Assembly: GCA_028293725.1 (NCBI GenBank) | Contig: JAQGOE010000236.1 | Coordinates: 31,971-95,970 of the forward strand | Reading direction: 5' to 3' | DNA from: Gammaproteobacteria bacterium | GTDB taxonomy: Bacteria > Pseudomonadota > Gammaproteobacteria > Steroidobacterales > Steroidobacteraceae | DNA: 64,000 nt | Shown: positions 9,628 to 18,288 of the stretch, in pieces | How the letters are laid out: each line of letters opens with the position of its first letter | Numbering within the stretch: the stretch's first letter is position 1 | The notes under the pieces: model-generated | Database searches by the model: none | Told to the model about the DNA's origin: nothing | Seen by the model: only the letters and a program-made list of their open reading frames with translations | Program-made: the position numbers and the translations under genes

Positions 9628-9649
9628 CGGGTGCCTACCTCGGCAAGTC

Positions 9650-12600
9650 TCAAAAAATTCTCTTGGACAGTCTCACATAAAAATACCGTCCCATCACATC
9701 GTAAGTGTAGATATCGAAGTTGATGGGCGTATTGGCGTACGACGCCGGCGGCATCTGATCGAACAAATTGTTGACGCCCACGGTCACATCCATATCCCAG
9801 GAGGCAAAATTGCGAGCGAGCTGCAGGTCGTGATAGGCGATCGCGGCGACACGCCCGTTCTTGACCGGCACGACCGGCAGAGCCGGAGCGGGAGCATCCA
9901 GAGTGGAACCGATGTAGCGGGTGCGCCAAAGCGTCGTCCAATCTCCGACGGTCCACCCCAGAGAGGCCAGTGCTTTCCATTCCGGATACGTGGACCGGGC
10001 GGTTGACGGTGTCGTCCCACCCGTTGAGGTACCCACCGCACGGGTAACGGTCGGGGCACCCCCGGTGGGATTCGGCGCGATGACGTCGAACTCACTCAGA
10101 TGCGTGCCACTGAGCACGAAATCGTAGCTGCCGATCCGGGTGGGCAAGTTATATCGGAGCGAGATATCGTAGCCCTCGGTTTGAATCTCGTTGAGATTCT
10201 CATAGACCGAATTGACGTTTAATACCTGCCCGGTAGTCGCGTCGCGCGTAAGAATGCTGCAGTAGGATCCGGCTTGCGACGCGCACAACTGTAACGCGGT
10301 AGCAACCGCGGGTGTCGAAATCGCGTTGTTGATCGTAACCTTGTAGCCATCGAACGTGAGGACGAGACCCGGAGTCCACACAGGTGACAGCGTGACCCCG
10401 TAGCTCCACGTCTCCGCGGTCTCGGGATGTACACGGGGATTACCGGCAATCGTTTCGGGCAAGAGCCCGCCGTTATACGAAGTCTGATTGTAGGCAGCCG
10501 GTACACCTGCGCAACCTGGCAGATTGGGATGAGCGGCTGCACCCCCATTGCAGGGATCGGTGTTGGCACCGGCAAGATTTGACTGGCGCTCACCCGTGTA
10601 GAGCTCGATGAGCGACGGCGCGCGGAATCCCTGCGACCAAGTCCCTCGCAAGAGCATGCCTTCCACCGGATGATAGGCAATACCCACTTTGGAGGTCACC
10701 TTCGAGCCGACCGTGTCATAGTCGGAGTAACGCGTCGCCACATCCGTCTCGAGCTTCTTGACGAGCGGCAGGTCGGCGAGCAGGGGCGCGGTCAACTCGA
10801 GGTACGCCTCTTTTACGTTGTAAGAACCGTCCGCTGTCGGAGTACGCGTTAACTGAGTCGTCGTCGGAGTGCTCACCGGAAGCGGCAGCGCGCCCGACGC
10901 GGTGGAGAGCTCGTTCGCATAGGGGTCGGGACTGTCAGAACCCTTCAGCTCACGCGCCTCGACCCCGAATGCCGCGCTCAGCAGGCCGGCGGGCAGGTTG
11001 ACCAGCCCGCCGGTGACATCGAACGTCACATCGTAAAGGCGAGTCATGTTCGTCTCATGCCCCGTATCGGCGATGTAGGCAGCCTGCGCGGGTGTCATCT
11101 GCCCGAAAATATCGACCGGCACGCAACCAGGATGGGCGGCGCACACCTGCGGGCTAGACAGCCCTAGTGCGAGGTGCTCGAGATCGATACCTCCAGGCTC
11201 CGTGAACTGCATATGGTTCTCGGCAGCCGATCCGAACAGGGTCCACGTCCAGGGATGCGTCAGGAGGCTCAGATCGCCTGTCAGGCTCATCGAAGTGCGA
11301 TAGGTGTTGACCTCTTCAAACTGCGCGCGATCGCCCACCTGCGGCGTGAAGATCTGGATACCCCAAGGCTGGTTGGCCGCGAAGCCGACCCCGAATGGGT
11401 TGTACGCCTGATTGGCGGCGATCGCGTAGCCTTTATAGGTTCCCGTGGTACCGCCGATATATAGGTTAGTCGGCGAATAGAGCTGGCTGGAGCCACGATG
11501 GTTGTACAGCAGGTCGGCATTGAAGCGCATCCCCGCCGGCAGCTCCTGCGTGAATTTCGCATAGAGGCCGTAGCGCTCGCTCGGCTCGACATCATCGAGT
11601 CCCTGTGCGTCGGCGTTGTAGTAGTCGCCGGGCAATGCCGCCGTGTGATAGCTGGAAGGCCCAGCCGGTGCCGTGAGGCCGATGTTCTGCGTCAGGGGCG
11701 CCTTGGCCGTGGAGAACCCGGGGAGCACGTAGAGACCGCGCGGGCTCGAAGGCGCCGCCGCGAGATTGTCGAGACCCGCTGACAGAGAAGTTCCGGTCAA
11801 CTCCCGGTCATCGGTCATGACGGGCTTGTCCTTCACGTAGGTACCGGACACGAAGAACGAGTGACTGTCCGACTTCGCGCCCCAATTGACGATTGCGGTG
11901 TATTCGGTCCCATCTCCGTGGGATGAAATGCCGTATTTCGCCTCCGTGGTCAGCCCCTCGAAATTTGCGCGTGTATGGAGGTTCACCACGCCGGCGATCG
12001 CGTCAGCGCCGTAGATTGCAGAGGCGCCATCCTGCAGAACCTCGACACTTTCGATCATGCCTATCGGAATCGTGTTCAAGTCCACGAAGTCACGAATGCC
12101 ACGAGCTCCGACACCATCCACCCAACGATGCCCATCGACCAAGACCAACGTACGGTCGGCATCGCCGTCGGTATTCGCCAGGTAGCGCAGACTGACGGAG
12201 CTGCCGCCGTAGGACGTTCCCTGGGTACCGTTCGAGTTATAGCTGACGCCGACACTGGGAAGTTTCTGCAACAGGTCGCCGACGGAGCTCACGGCGGCCT
12301 GCTGGATGTCCTGCTGATTGAGGGTAACGAGCTCACCCACAGAGTCAGCATCTTTGCGGCGTATTTTCGAGCCGGTGACAATGACCTCCTGCACTTCATC
12401 CGCCGCGGAACCCGCAGCGGACGAATTCCCAGAACCTTTTTTGACCTCAGGTGTAGCGCTCGCTGGCGCAGATGCTGGCGGCGGCGCCGCCGGCAAAGGA
12501 GCCGCAATCAACACCGCTCCAGACGAGTCCGTGCTGAGCGTCAAGGCAGTGCCTTCAAGCAGGCGTGCCAGTGCATCCTCGGTAGAAAGGTCGCCGCTGA

Positions 12601-12793
12601 CGCCGCGAGTCCGGAGGCCCCGGACCTGTTCGGGGCGATAGACCAGGTCGGCACCCGATTGCTTGATCAACAACTCGAGCGCCCCCGCCAGATCCCCGGC
12701 GGGTATTTTCACCATGTGCTTCACACCGTCGGCCATCGCATAGGCCGAAAGCGACAGTGAGCAGGCCATGGCAATGAGCACGGATCGATTCAT
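9650..12793 (-). CDS. TonB-dependent receptor with STN signalling domain
   Basis: Outer-membrane active transporter of 1,047 residues. The ATG at 12793 gives a good signal peptide ending near YAMA; an in-frame GTG at 12895 would add 34 residues with no signal character. The order is STN domain (about 25-95, with ISO-type KIPAGDLAGALELL), a Pro/Ala linker, TonB box-like VQEVIVTG, plug (DGASAIYGADAIAGVVNL), and a beta-barrel ending in a terminal Phe. STN domains pass ligand occupancy to a FecR-type protein, and such a gene lies directly upstream with an ECF sigma gene. The barrel resembles receptors for peptides, glycans or other complex ligands, but the substrate is unknown. Downstream is the Tat-exported hydrolase. 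Confidence 0.94.
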   Translation of the reverse strand: MNRSVLIAMACSLSLSAYAMADGVKHMVKIPAGDLAGALELLIKQSGADLVYRPEQVRGLRTRGVSGDLSTEDALARLLEGTALTLSTDSSGAVLIAAPLPAAPPPASAPASATPEVKKGSGNSSAAGSAADEVQEVIVTGSKIRRKDADSVGELVTLNQQDIQQAAVSSVGDLLQKLPSVGVSYNSNGTQGTSYGGSSVSLRYLANTDGDADRTLVLVDGHRWVDGVGARGIRDFVDLNTIPIGMIESVEVLQDGASAIYGADAIAGVVNLHTRANFEGLTTEAKYGISSHGDGTEYTAIVNWGAKSDSHSFFVSGTYVKDKPVMTDDRELTGTSLSAGLDNLAAAPSSPRGLYVLPGFSTAKAPLTQNIGLTAPAGPSSYHTAALPGDYYNADAQGLDDVEPSERYGLYAKFTQELPAGMRFNADLLYNHRGSSQLYSPTNLYIGGTTGTYKGYAIAANQAYNPFGVGFAANQPWGIQIFTPQVGDRAQFEEVNTYRTSMSLTGDLSLLTHPWTWTLFGSAAENHMQFTEPGGIDLEHLALGLSSPQVCAAHPGCVPVDIFGQMTPAQAAYIADTGHETNMTRLYDVTFDVTGGLVNLPAGLLSAAFGVEARELKGSDSPDPYANELSTASGALPLPVSTPTTTQLTRTPTADGSYNVKEAYLELTAPLLADLPLVKKLETDVATRYSDYDTVGSKVTSKVGIAYHPVEGMLLRGTWSQGFRAPSLIELYTGERQSNLAGANTDPCNGGAAAHPNLPGCAGVPAAYNQTSYNGGLLPETIAGNPRVHPETAETWSYGVTLSPVWTPGLVLTFDGYKVTINNAISTPAVATALQLCASQAGSYCSILTRDATTGQVLNVNSVYENLNEIQTEGYDISLRYNLPTRIGSYDFVLSGTHLSEFDVIAPNPTGGAPTVTRAVGTSTGGTTPSTARSTYPEWKALASLGWTVGDWTTLWRTRYIGSTLDAPAPALPVVPVKNGRVAAIAYHDLQLARNFASWDMDVTVGVNNLFDQMPPASYANTPINFDIYTYDVMGRYFYVRLSKRIF

Positions 12794-12859
12794 GACAGTC
12801 TTGAGTAACAAGCGAGCCCCCCGGGGCGGAGTGAGTGTCTTTGTGTTATGCCGCACACA

Positions 12860-12886
12860 GTTAGACGAAGAGCGGGAGAAAATCCC
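12860..12886 (-). promoter_or_regulatory. Possible ECF-type promoter upstream of the TonB receptor
   Basis: Read on the minus strand, the 117-bp gap between the FecR and receptor genes contains a GGGATTTT block followed 12 bases later by CGTCTAAC. This resembles -35 and CGTC-type -10 elements used by some ECF sigma factors. The spacing is shorter than usual, so this is a weak call made mainly because an ECF gene begins this cassette. Confidence 0.2.
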
Positions 12887-12910
12887 TAGCTCCACTCACG
12901 GGGAAGGTGC

Positions 12911-13921
12911 TCAGCGCGCTTTGATGATCAACTCGTCGTTCTGCTGTTCCACGCGCAGCGGATAGCCTCGTGCGAGCAGTCGCACGAAGGCATCCACGTT
13001 GTCCGCGCGAAAACTGCCCGCCACTTCGAGTGAACCGACAGACGCGTCCTCGATTACGATCTTATGGGTGTTATAACGATTGAATTCGGCCACGGCGTCA
13101 GCGAGGGTCATCTCCCTGAACACCAGCGTACCGGTACGCCAGCTCAACGATTCCTCCGCCTGGGCGATATCCTCTTTCTTCAGCAGCACGCCGGCCTCGC
13201 TGGCACGCGCCACGGTCCCGGCGACCACCGCCTGCGGCGATCCGGAGGATTCGATGCGGACTTTACCTTCGGTCACCACGACCTGGAGATCATCAGCCTC
13301 GCGCCGGACCGAGAATTGGGTCCCGACGGCGACGACCCTCTTGTTGCCGGCATGGACCACAAAAGGACGGCTGGCATCCTTGGCGACGTCGAAAAATGCC
13401 TCACCGCGCTCGAGATCTACCCGACGCTCATGTTGATTCACCTCGACATGGATCTGGCTATCCGTGTTGAGTATGACCTTGGATCCATCGGCCATGGGAA
13501 CGCTGGCAAGACCGCCAACTGCCGTCCGATAGGACGACTGCGACAGCCAGAGCTCGAATCCGGCCCCCGCGACAACAGCGAGCACGGCCGCGGCGACGAG
13601 CGAGCGCATCACCCCGAAGCGCCGCAGCCATCCGGAAGCCCTTCGCACCGGGGCCACTGCGTCAGTCCGTGAAAACGGCGACTGCGCCCAAGCTCCCGCC
13701 GGCGGGATCTCCCCGGGCGACCGTCCCGCTTGCAACGCCTGCAGGCGGGCGGTCCGCTCCCAGACCTGCTCGATGCGCAGGTAGGCGACCCGATGCAGGG
13801 TTGATTCGCTCAACCATTGATTGAAACGCGACTCATCCTCGTCGGCCCAATCACCGGAGTCGCGCTTCGCCAGCCAATCGCCCGCTGCGGCGTCGATTTG
13901 CTTATGGCGTTCCGTGCTCAC
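12911..13921 (-). CDS. FecR-family anti-sigma factor / signal transducer
   Basis: Inner-membrane regulator of 336 residues that holds or activates the ECF sigma factor according to receptor state. The GTG start at 13921 has GGAGG six bases upstream; the reading frame extends further but only into the sigma gene. The N-terminal cytoplasmic DUF4880-like part (DWLAKRDSGDWADEDESRFN, about 13-32) is followed by a membrane helix near residues 104-123 (VAAAVLAVVAGAGFEL). The periplasmic FecR domain follows (VGGLASVPMADGSKVILNTDS, then VVAVGTQFSVRR). The C-terminus carries an STN-interacting DUF4974-like segment (LADAVAEFNRYN). It overlaps the sigma gene by 20 bp, so translation is probably coupled. 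Confidence 0.93.
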   Translation of the reverse strand: MSTERHKQIDAAAGDWLAKRDSGDWADEDESRFNQWLSESTLHRVAYLRIEQVWERTARLQALQAGRSPGEIPPAGAWAQSPFSRTDAVAPVRRASGWLRRFGVMRSLVAAAVLAVVAGAGFELWLSQSSYRTAVGGLASVPMADGSKVILNTDSQIHVEVNQHERRVDLERGEAFFDVAKDASRPFVVHAGNKRVVAVGTQFSVRREADDLQVVVTEGKVRIESSGSPQAVVAGTVARASEAGVLLKKEDIAQAEESLSWRTGTLVFREMTLADAVAEFNRYNTHKIVIEDASVGSLEVAGSFRADNVDAFVRLLARGYPLRVEQQNDELIIKAR

Positions 13922-14480
13922 TGCCGTCCTCCAACTCCGACGCCGTACGGGTTGTTTCAGGATTAGCCACCTCGCGACCCAGGACGTACTCCGCCAACAG
14001 GCGACTGCCCTTGGAGACTTGCTGCTCAACTGCCTTCACACTCACTCCCAACTGTGCGGCCACTTCCCGCTGCGACAGCCCCTCGACTCGTCGCAACCAC
14101 ATCACCCTCCGACACTGCGGCGGCAGTCGATCCAGCGCCCGGGCCAGGAGCTTCAACTCCTCCCGCGCGCTGACACGCTGCTCGGCCGAAATCTCGTCCA
14201 CGGACAGGTTGAGGGCGTCGATGTCCCCAACGGCCTCAATAGAGACCACTCGCTCGCGCCTGAGGCGATCGGCCATCAGGTGATGCGCCGTAGTGAACAG
14301 GAACGAGCGCGCCGACCTCGGGCGCGCGACGAGCGCGGCTTCATAGACCCGGGCGTAGGTCTCCTGGCGCAGGTCGTGCACCTCGTCCTTCCGTCGCCAG
14401 GCTCGCAGCAGATAACGCAACAACATGGCGTCGTGCGCCAGGATTTCGCGTTTGAACCAGCCGTCGAGGGTTTCCTCCAT
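13902..14480 (-). CDS. ECF RNA polymerase sigma factor (FecI-like)
   Basis: Extracytoplasmic-function sigma factor of 192 residues. Region 2 is seen at about 20-85 (VHDLRQETYARVYEA, then RSFLFTTAHHLMADRLRR). Region 4 is seen at about 115-170, with the helix-turn-helix LPPQCRRVMWLRRVEGLSQREVAAQLGVSVKAVEQQV. It heads the cassette sigma, FecR, STN-TonB receptor, hydrolase, all transcribed leftwards. It probably directs transcription of the receptor in response to ligand. The start at 14480 is the first ATG giving region 2 intact; an ATG further upstream in another frame is irrelevant. Confidence 0.93.
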   Translation of the reverse strand: MEETLDGWFKREILAHDAMLLRYLLRAWRRKDEVHDLRQETYARVYEAALVARPRSARSFLFTTAHHLMADRLRRERVVSIEAVGDIDALNLSVDEISAEQRVSAREELKLLARALDRLPPQCRRVMWLRRVEGLSQREVAAQLGVSVKAVEQQVSKGSRLLAEYVLGREVANPETTRTASELEDGSEHGTP

Positions 14481-14625
14481 GGACCGAGGTTACAAGCCGG
14501 CCGCGCGAATTGCAGCCGATGAATTTCTTGCGCGGGGGCTGGGGTTTTTCAGCCTCCATACGTCGTAGCTCGCGCTATGCTGACATATCTTGCTGATTAT
14601 CCTGGCGGACTGCTTGGAATACCCA

Positions 14626-14640
14626 GGATACGCAGTATCC
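14626..14640. promoter_or_regulatory. Inverted repeat in sigma/DsbA intergenic region
   Basis: GGATAC and GTATCC arms separated by GCA, in the 253-bp divergent region between the ECF sigma gene and the DsbA-like gene. It could be an operator; no further support. The rest of this gap shows no obvious gene or consensus promoter. Confidence 0.25.
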
Positions 14641-14733
14641 CCTGTGCAGCGGCGGACTCCAAATCACGGCTATTGCTGCGCAGACAGCGTGCGCCTACGA
14701 TCCTCGGAAATATCACGACTGAGGCCGCGGCAG

Positions 14734-15381
14734 ATGAAACAGAAATCGAGAATTTGCGCCCTGGTCGCCCTTGCCCCGGCCGCCCTCGCCCTCCTTTTCG
14801 CTATCAAGCCAGCCACCTCGCCCGCCGCCGAACCCCGCAAAGCGACGGCCGAAGCGGTAGCCGCACTCGCACAAAACCCGACCGTACCCGCCGCCGGAGC
14901 AAAGGACGCCGACGTCACGATTGTTGAGTTCTTCGACTACAATTGCCCGTTCTGCAAGAAGACCGCCCCAGAGCTACAGAAGCTCCTGCACACCGACCCC
15001 AAGGTGCGGATCCTCTACAAAGAATGGCCCATCTTCGGCGACGTCTCCGAATACGCCGCCCGCTCCGCCCTGGCCGCCCACTGGCAAGGCAAATTCCTCG
15101 TAGCGCACGCAGCTCTGATCGGGGCACCTAACGACCTGGACGAAACTTCGCAGGTAGATGCCGTGCTCAAGGCCGCCGGCGTCGATCTGACTCAACTGAC
15201 GCGCGATCGATCCACTCACGCCGCAGAGATCACAGCAATCCTGGCGCGCAATTCAAAAGAAGCCGCCGCTCTCGGATTCCACGGCACACCCGGCTTCGTC
15301 GTCGGCCGTCAGCTTGTCCCCTTGGCTCTGACCCTACAGAGCCTGCAACAACTCACGCAAAGCGCGCGGCAGTCCCCCTAA
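14734..15381 (+). CDS. Exported DsbA-like thiol:disulfide oxidoreductase
   Basis: Thioredoxin-fold protein of 215 residues. The ATG at 14734 gives a Lys/Arg-rich N-region and hydrophobic signal ending near SPAAA, so it should act in the periplasm. The redox site is CPFC (Cys71 and Cys74), preceded by TIVEFFDYN. The cis-Pro loop is in HGTPGFVVG near residue 180. The arrangement is that of the DsbA/Com1/BdbD family that makes or shuffles disulfide bonds. An in-frame upstream extension to 14590 lacks signal features. It is divergent from the sigma gene and 64 bp ahead of the amidase gene. Confidence 0.9.
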   Translation: MKQKSRICALVALAPAALALLFAIKPATSPAAEPRKATAEAVAALAQNPTVPAAGAKDADVTIVEFFDYNCPFCKKTAPELQKLLHTDPKVRILYKEWPIFGDVSEYAARSALAAHWQGKFLVAHAALIGAPNDLDETSQVDAVLKAAGVDLTQLTRDRSTHAAEITAILARNSKEAAALGFHGTPGFVVGRQLVPLALTLQSLQQLTQSARQSP

Positions 15382-15445
15382 CGCTCACGCACGCATACCC
15401 AACTCGGCCTTCGCCGTGCGCGTCTGAATCTGCTAAAACCAACCC

Positions 15446-16750
15446 ATGAGCACCCAGTTCCCCCCACCTGACTGGCCAAAACAGTCAGCCCAAGCAATCG
15501 CCACCCAAGTCCGCCAGGGACTCGCGAAATCCGCAACCATCGCCACCGCCCTACTCGAGCGCATCAAAGAGCGCGACTCGATCCACGCCTGGGCCCACAT
15601 CGATCGCGACCGCGTCCTGAGTATGGCCCGCGCCATCGACGCAGCCGACAAAACAAATCTCCCCCTGGCAGGCGTCCCGGTTGGCATCAAAGACCTGATG
15701 GACACCTTCGACCAGCCGACGGCCTACGGCTCGCGCCTCTACAGTTCAAATCAGCCCGCCGCAGACGCCGCGATCGTCGCCCGACTGCGGGAGTTGGGCG
15801 CCCTGGTCATGGGCAAGACAGTGACCACCGAATTCGCGTGCCGGCACGCAGGCCCCACCGTGAACCCACATAACTTCGCCCACACGCCTGGAGGCTCCTC
15901 CTCGGGCTCCGCCGCCGCGGTCGCCGATTTCCAGATTCCGGTCAGCACCGGCACCCAGACGGCCGGATCTGTCATCCGGCCGGCCGCTTTCTGCGGCCTC
16001 GTCGGCTTCAAACCCACCTACGGTGAGTTCCCGCGAGCCGGCATAAAGCCCTGCGCGGACTCCCTCGACACCGTGGGCCTTCTGGCAAGATCGGTAGAGG
16101 ATATCGTCTTCATGCGTTCCGCATTGATTCCCACGCCGAAACCGGAATCAACCGCCGCCAATCCTGCAAAACAACCGAGAATCGGCCTGGTTCGCACCGA
16201 CTCCTGGTCCCGCGCAGAACCCGCGGCGCGCGACTGTCTCGAAGCGACCGCGCAACGCCTTCAGCGAGCCGGCGGCAACGTGACCGACGTCGACATCCCA
16301 TCGTGGAACGAGCTGTTGGAAGCTCAGCGCGTCATCATGCACTTCGAACTCGCCCGCAGCTTTGCGGATGAAGCTCTGAGACATCCGGAGAGCCTGAGCG
16401 CTGAGCTTCGCGACCAGATCGCCACGGGGCGCGGGCTAACTCTCAACGCCTACCACGAGGCACAGGCGCACGCCGAAGGCGCAAGGATCGCCGCGGACGC
16501 CATCCTGGCGAAATATGATTTCCTGCTGACCCTGCCGACGTCCGGCGAGGCACCAAAGGGCCTCTCCTTCACCGGCGACCCTATATTCAACAGCGTCTGG
16601 ACACTGCTGTACCTGCCCTGCATCACACTGCCCGCAGGGCGCGGCCCACAGCAACTCCCTCTCGGAGTACAGCTGGTAGGCTCCCGCCGCCAGGACGAGC
16701 GCCTCCTCACCTGGGCCGCGTGGTCACAGTCAACACTCCAGGGCGCCTAG
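15446..16750 (+). CDS. Amidase signature family enzyme
   Basis: Amidase of 434 residues hydrolysing a carboxamide bond by a Ser-cisSer-Lys triad. The triad is visible: Lys82 in GVPVGIKDL, cis-Ser at about 152 in PGGSSSGSAAA, and nucleophile Ser175 in GTQTAGSVIRPA. Length and order fit the GatA/indoleacetamide hydrolase superfamily. No gatB or gatC is next to it, so a role in tRNA amidation is unlikely. No signal peptide is seen, so it should be cytoplasmic. Its 3' end overlaps the convergent AraC-family gene by 21 bp. Confidence 0.92.
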   Translation: MSTQFPPPDWPKQSAQAIATQVRQGLAKSATIATALLERIKERDSIHAWAHIDRDRVLSMARAIDAADKTNLPLAGVPVGIKDLMDTFDQPTAYGSRLYSSNQPAADAAIVARLRELGALVMGKTVTTEFACRHAGPTVNPHNFAHTPGGSSSGSAAAVADFQIPVSTGTQTAGSVIRPAAFCGLVGFKPTYGEFPRAGIKPCADSLDTVGLLARSVEDIVFMRSALIPTPKPESTAANPAKQPRIGLVRTDSWSRAEPAARDCLEATAQRLQRAGGNVTDVDIPSWNELLEAQRVIMHFELARSFADEALRHPESLSAELRDQIATGRGLTLNAYHEAQAHAEGARIAADAILAKYDFLLTLPTSGEAPKGLSFTGDPIFNSVWTLLYLPCITLPAGRGPQQLPLGVQLVGSRRQDERLLTWAAWSQSTLQGA

Positions 16751-17752
16751 TCGCCGACACTTCTTGCTGAGCGTATCCCGCGGCAACTCCCCAAACCGCT
16801 CCTTGTAAGCCGTACAAAAGTGCCCGAGGTGTTGGAACCCCAACTGCAAAGCGATGTCAGTAACCGAAGCCCGGCGCGGGTCCACCTTCATGAGGGTCTC
16901 GTGAACGATGTCGAGCCGCAGCTGCCGTAGATATCGCATCGGCGTCGTGTTGAGACTGGTCTTGAAACCCGCATACAGCGCGCGTGCACTGACCTGTGCG
17001 GCGGCCGCGATCTCATCGGGCCCGATGGGCTCGCGTACATTCGTGGCGATGAATTCCTGCGCCTTGCGAATATAAGCCGGCTTCGGTACCTCGACTCCCT
17101 GCGCGAGTTCCTCGCGATAGTTATTCTCCAGGCAAGTCAACAGCCCCGACAGCAGCAGCGACACCATGTGCTTGCGAGTGATCGGCGAGCTGCACATACC
17201 CTGGCCGTCCAGTAACGAGGCAGTCATGAGATGCAACAGCGCTTTGATCTCCTGGCCGCCGGGTGTCAGCAACGGTACCGCCGGTGCGAACTCCAAAGGC
17301 CGGCCCAGGTCGCGACCCAACTGCGTCTCCAGGTGACGCTCCAGCTCGCACTTCTCGATCCGCACAATGAGGTGCTCGCAGCCACCGCCGAAGCGCATGT
17401 CGACCCCGAGATGCGGCGAGATCATCACCGCCTGCGTCGTGTTGCAGGTAATCTCCTGGTGATCGAGCCGGATGGACGCTTCGCCCGAGAGCGGAATCTG
17501 CAGCAGAAAGAAATTACGCAAGGGCTCGGGCCGGACTCGCACACTCGCACCGTGCCGGTGATAAACGAGCGAGACCCCCTCCATGCGCGCCCGGCTGACG
17601 CAGACGTCGAGCTGCTGACCTCCGCCGACGACATCGAGACAATGCGGCACGAAAAGCGAGCCGATATGCTGACGTGCGGCGTCGAGATCAGTCGTGCGAT
17701 ACGCATGCTCGCTGCCCAAAGCGGCCAGCGAGTTCCACCGTTCAACGTTCAT
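16730..17752 (-). CDS. AraC-family transcriptional regulator
   Basis: Regulator of 340 residues. The N-terminal cupin-like half (about 1-200) matches the AraC-binding-like type seen in regulators of aromatic and alkyl catabolism. The C-terminal double helix-turn-helix is visible from IRKAQEFIATNVREPI to the end (ALYAGFKTSLNTTPMRYLRQLRL, then VTDIALQLGFQHLGHFCTAYKERFGELP). The ATG at 17752 is used because a GGGGTG ribosome-like site precedes it; the frame runs to 17854 without a better start. It converges on the amidase gene; a 7-bp-arm inverted repeat lies 75 bp upstream. Confidence 0.92.
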   Translation of the reverse strand: MNVERWNSLAALGSEHAYRTTDLDAARQHIGSLFVPHCLDVVGGGQQLDVCVSRARMEGVSLVYHRHGASVRVRPEPLRNFFLLQIPLSGEASIRLDHQEITCNTTQAVMISPHLGVDMRFGGGCEHLIVRIEKCELERHLETQLGRDLGRPLEFAPAVPLLTPGGQEIKALLHLMTASLLDGQGMCSSPITRKHMVSLLLSGLLTCLENNYREELAQGVEVPKPAYIRKAQEFIATNVREPIGPDEIAAAAQVSARALYAGFKTSLNTTPMRYLRQLRLDIVHETLMKVDPRRASVTDIALQLGFQHLGHFCTAYKERFGELPRDTLSKKCRRLGALEC

Positions 17753-17826
17753 GGCAACACCCCGAAAAGACGTTGGCCCCTCGTTGTTGGTCGCGTCACA
17801 CCGGACTCTTGCGTTCCTGGTGCGAG

Positions 17827-17847
17827 CGTACGGAAACCCCCCGTACG
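17827..17847. promoter_or_regulatory. Inverted repeat upstream of the AraC-family gene
   Basis: CGTACGG and CCGTACG arms with a 7-base spacer, 75 bp upstream of the regulator start. Position and symmetry would suit a regulator binding site, possibly autoregulatory, but this is inference. Confidence 0.3.
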
Positions 17848-17883
17848 TAGTCATACGTTAGCGGATCTCAATCGGCGGCGCTC

Positions 17884-18288
17884 TTAATTATTTCCTCCGG
17901 CCTGATCGCCCTCCTTCACGTGCGGATCGAAGGCCTTACCGTCTCCGCGCACTGCCTTGATCCAGGTGGCGGCCGGACGGCCGTCACGCATCGGATGGCC
18001 CGTTATGGTGAGCTTCGTCCCCGGCGCGAAGTCGCTCTTACGGATTCCCGCCCGCAGCAGCGTGCTCGGCCCCTCGGCCTCGAAGCCCCATACCGTGCCG
18101 GTGCCATCGGCCTGCGGCACGTAGACAATGAGCCATGAATGCGGGTTCGTATATTGAAATTCCTTCACCACACCCGTGAGCGTGACTGTCTTGACCGGCT
18201 CGAACATGCTGGCCGAGTGGTGCCCGTAGGCTGGCGCCAGGACCAGCAGCGCGGCGGCGGCCCGGGCCATGACAGTGGCGATCTTCAT
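17884..18288 (-). CDS. DUF6152-like exported small protein
   Basis: Protein of 134 residues with a signal peptide ending near APAYG. The mature protein begins HHSASMF, followed by TLTGVVKEFQYTNPHSWL, a pattern known from the uncharacterised DUF6152 family. It is probably a periplasmic beta-rich domain. Its ATG overlaps the stop of the upstream secreted protein gene (ATGA), so the two are translationally coupled. Homologues are often found near GMC dehydrogenases and hydrolases in environmental proteobacteria (from memory). No catalytic residues are recognised. Confidence 0.8.
   Translation of the reverse strand: MKIATVMARAAAALLVLAPAYGHHSASMFEPVKTVTLTGVVKEFQYTNPHSWLIVYVPQADGTGTVWGFEAEGPSTLLRAGIRKSDFAPGTKLTITGHPMRDGRPAATWIKAVRGDGKAFDPHVKEGDQAGGNN

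Noticed and set aside
12794..12895. Upstream GTG start for the STN receptor
   Set aside because: It adds 34 residues with no signal character and pushes the signal peptide inward; the ATG at 12793 is better.
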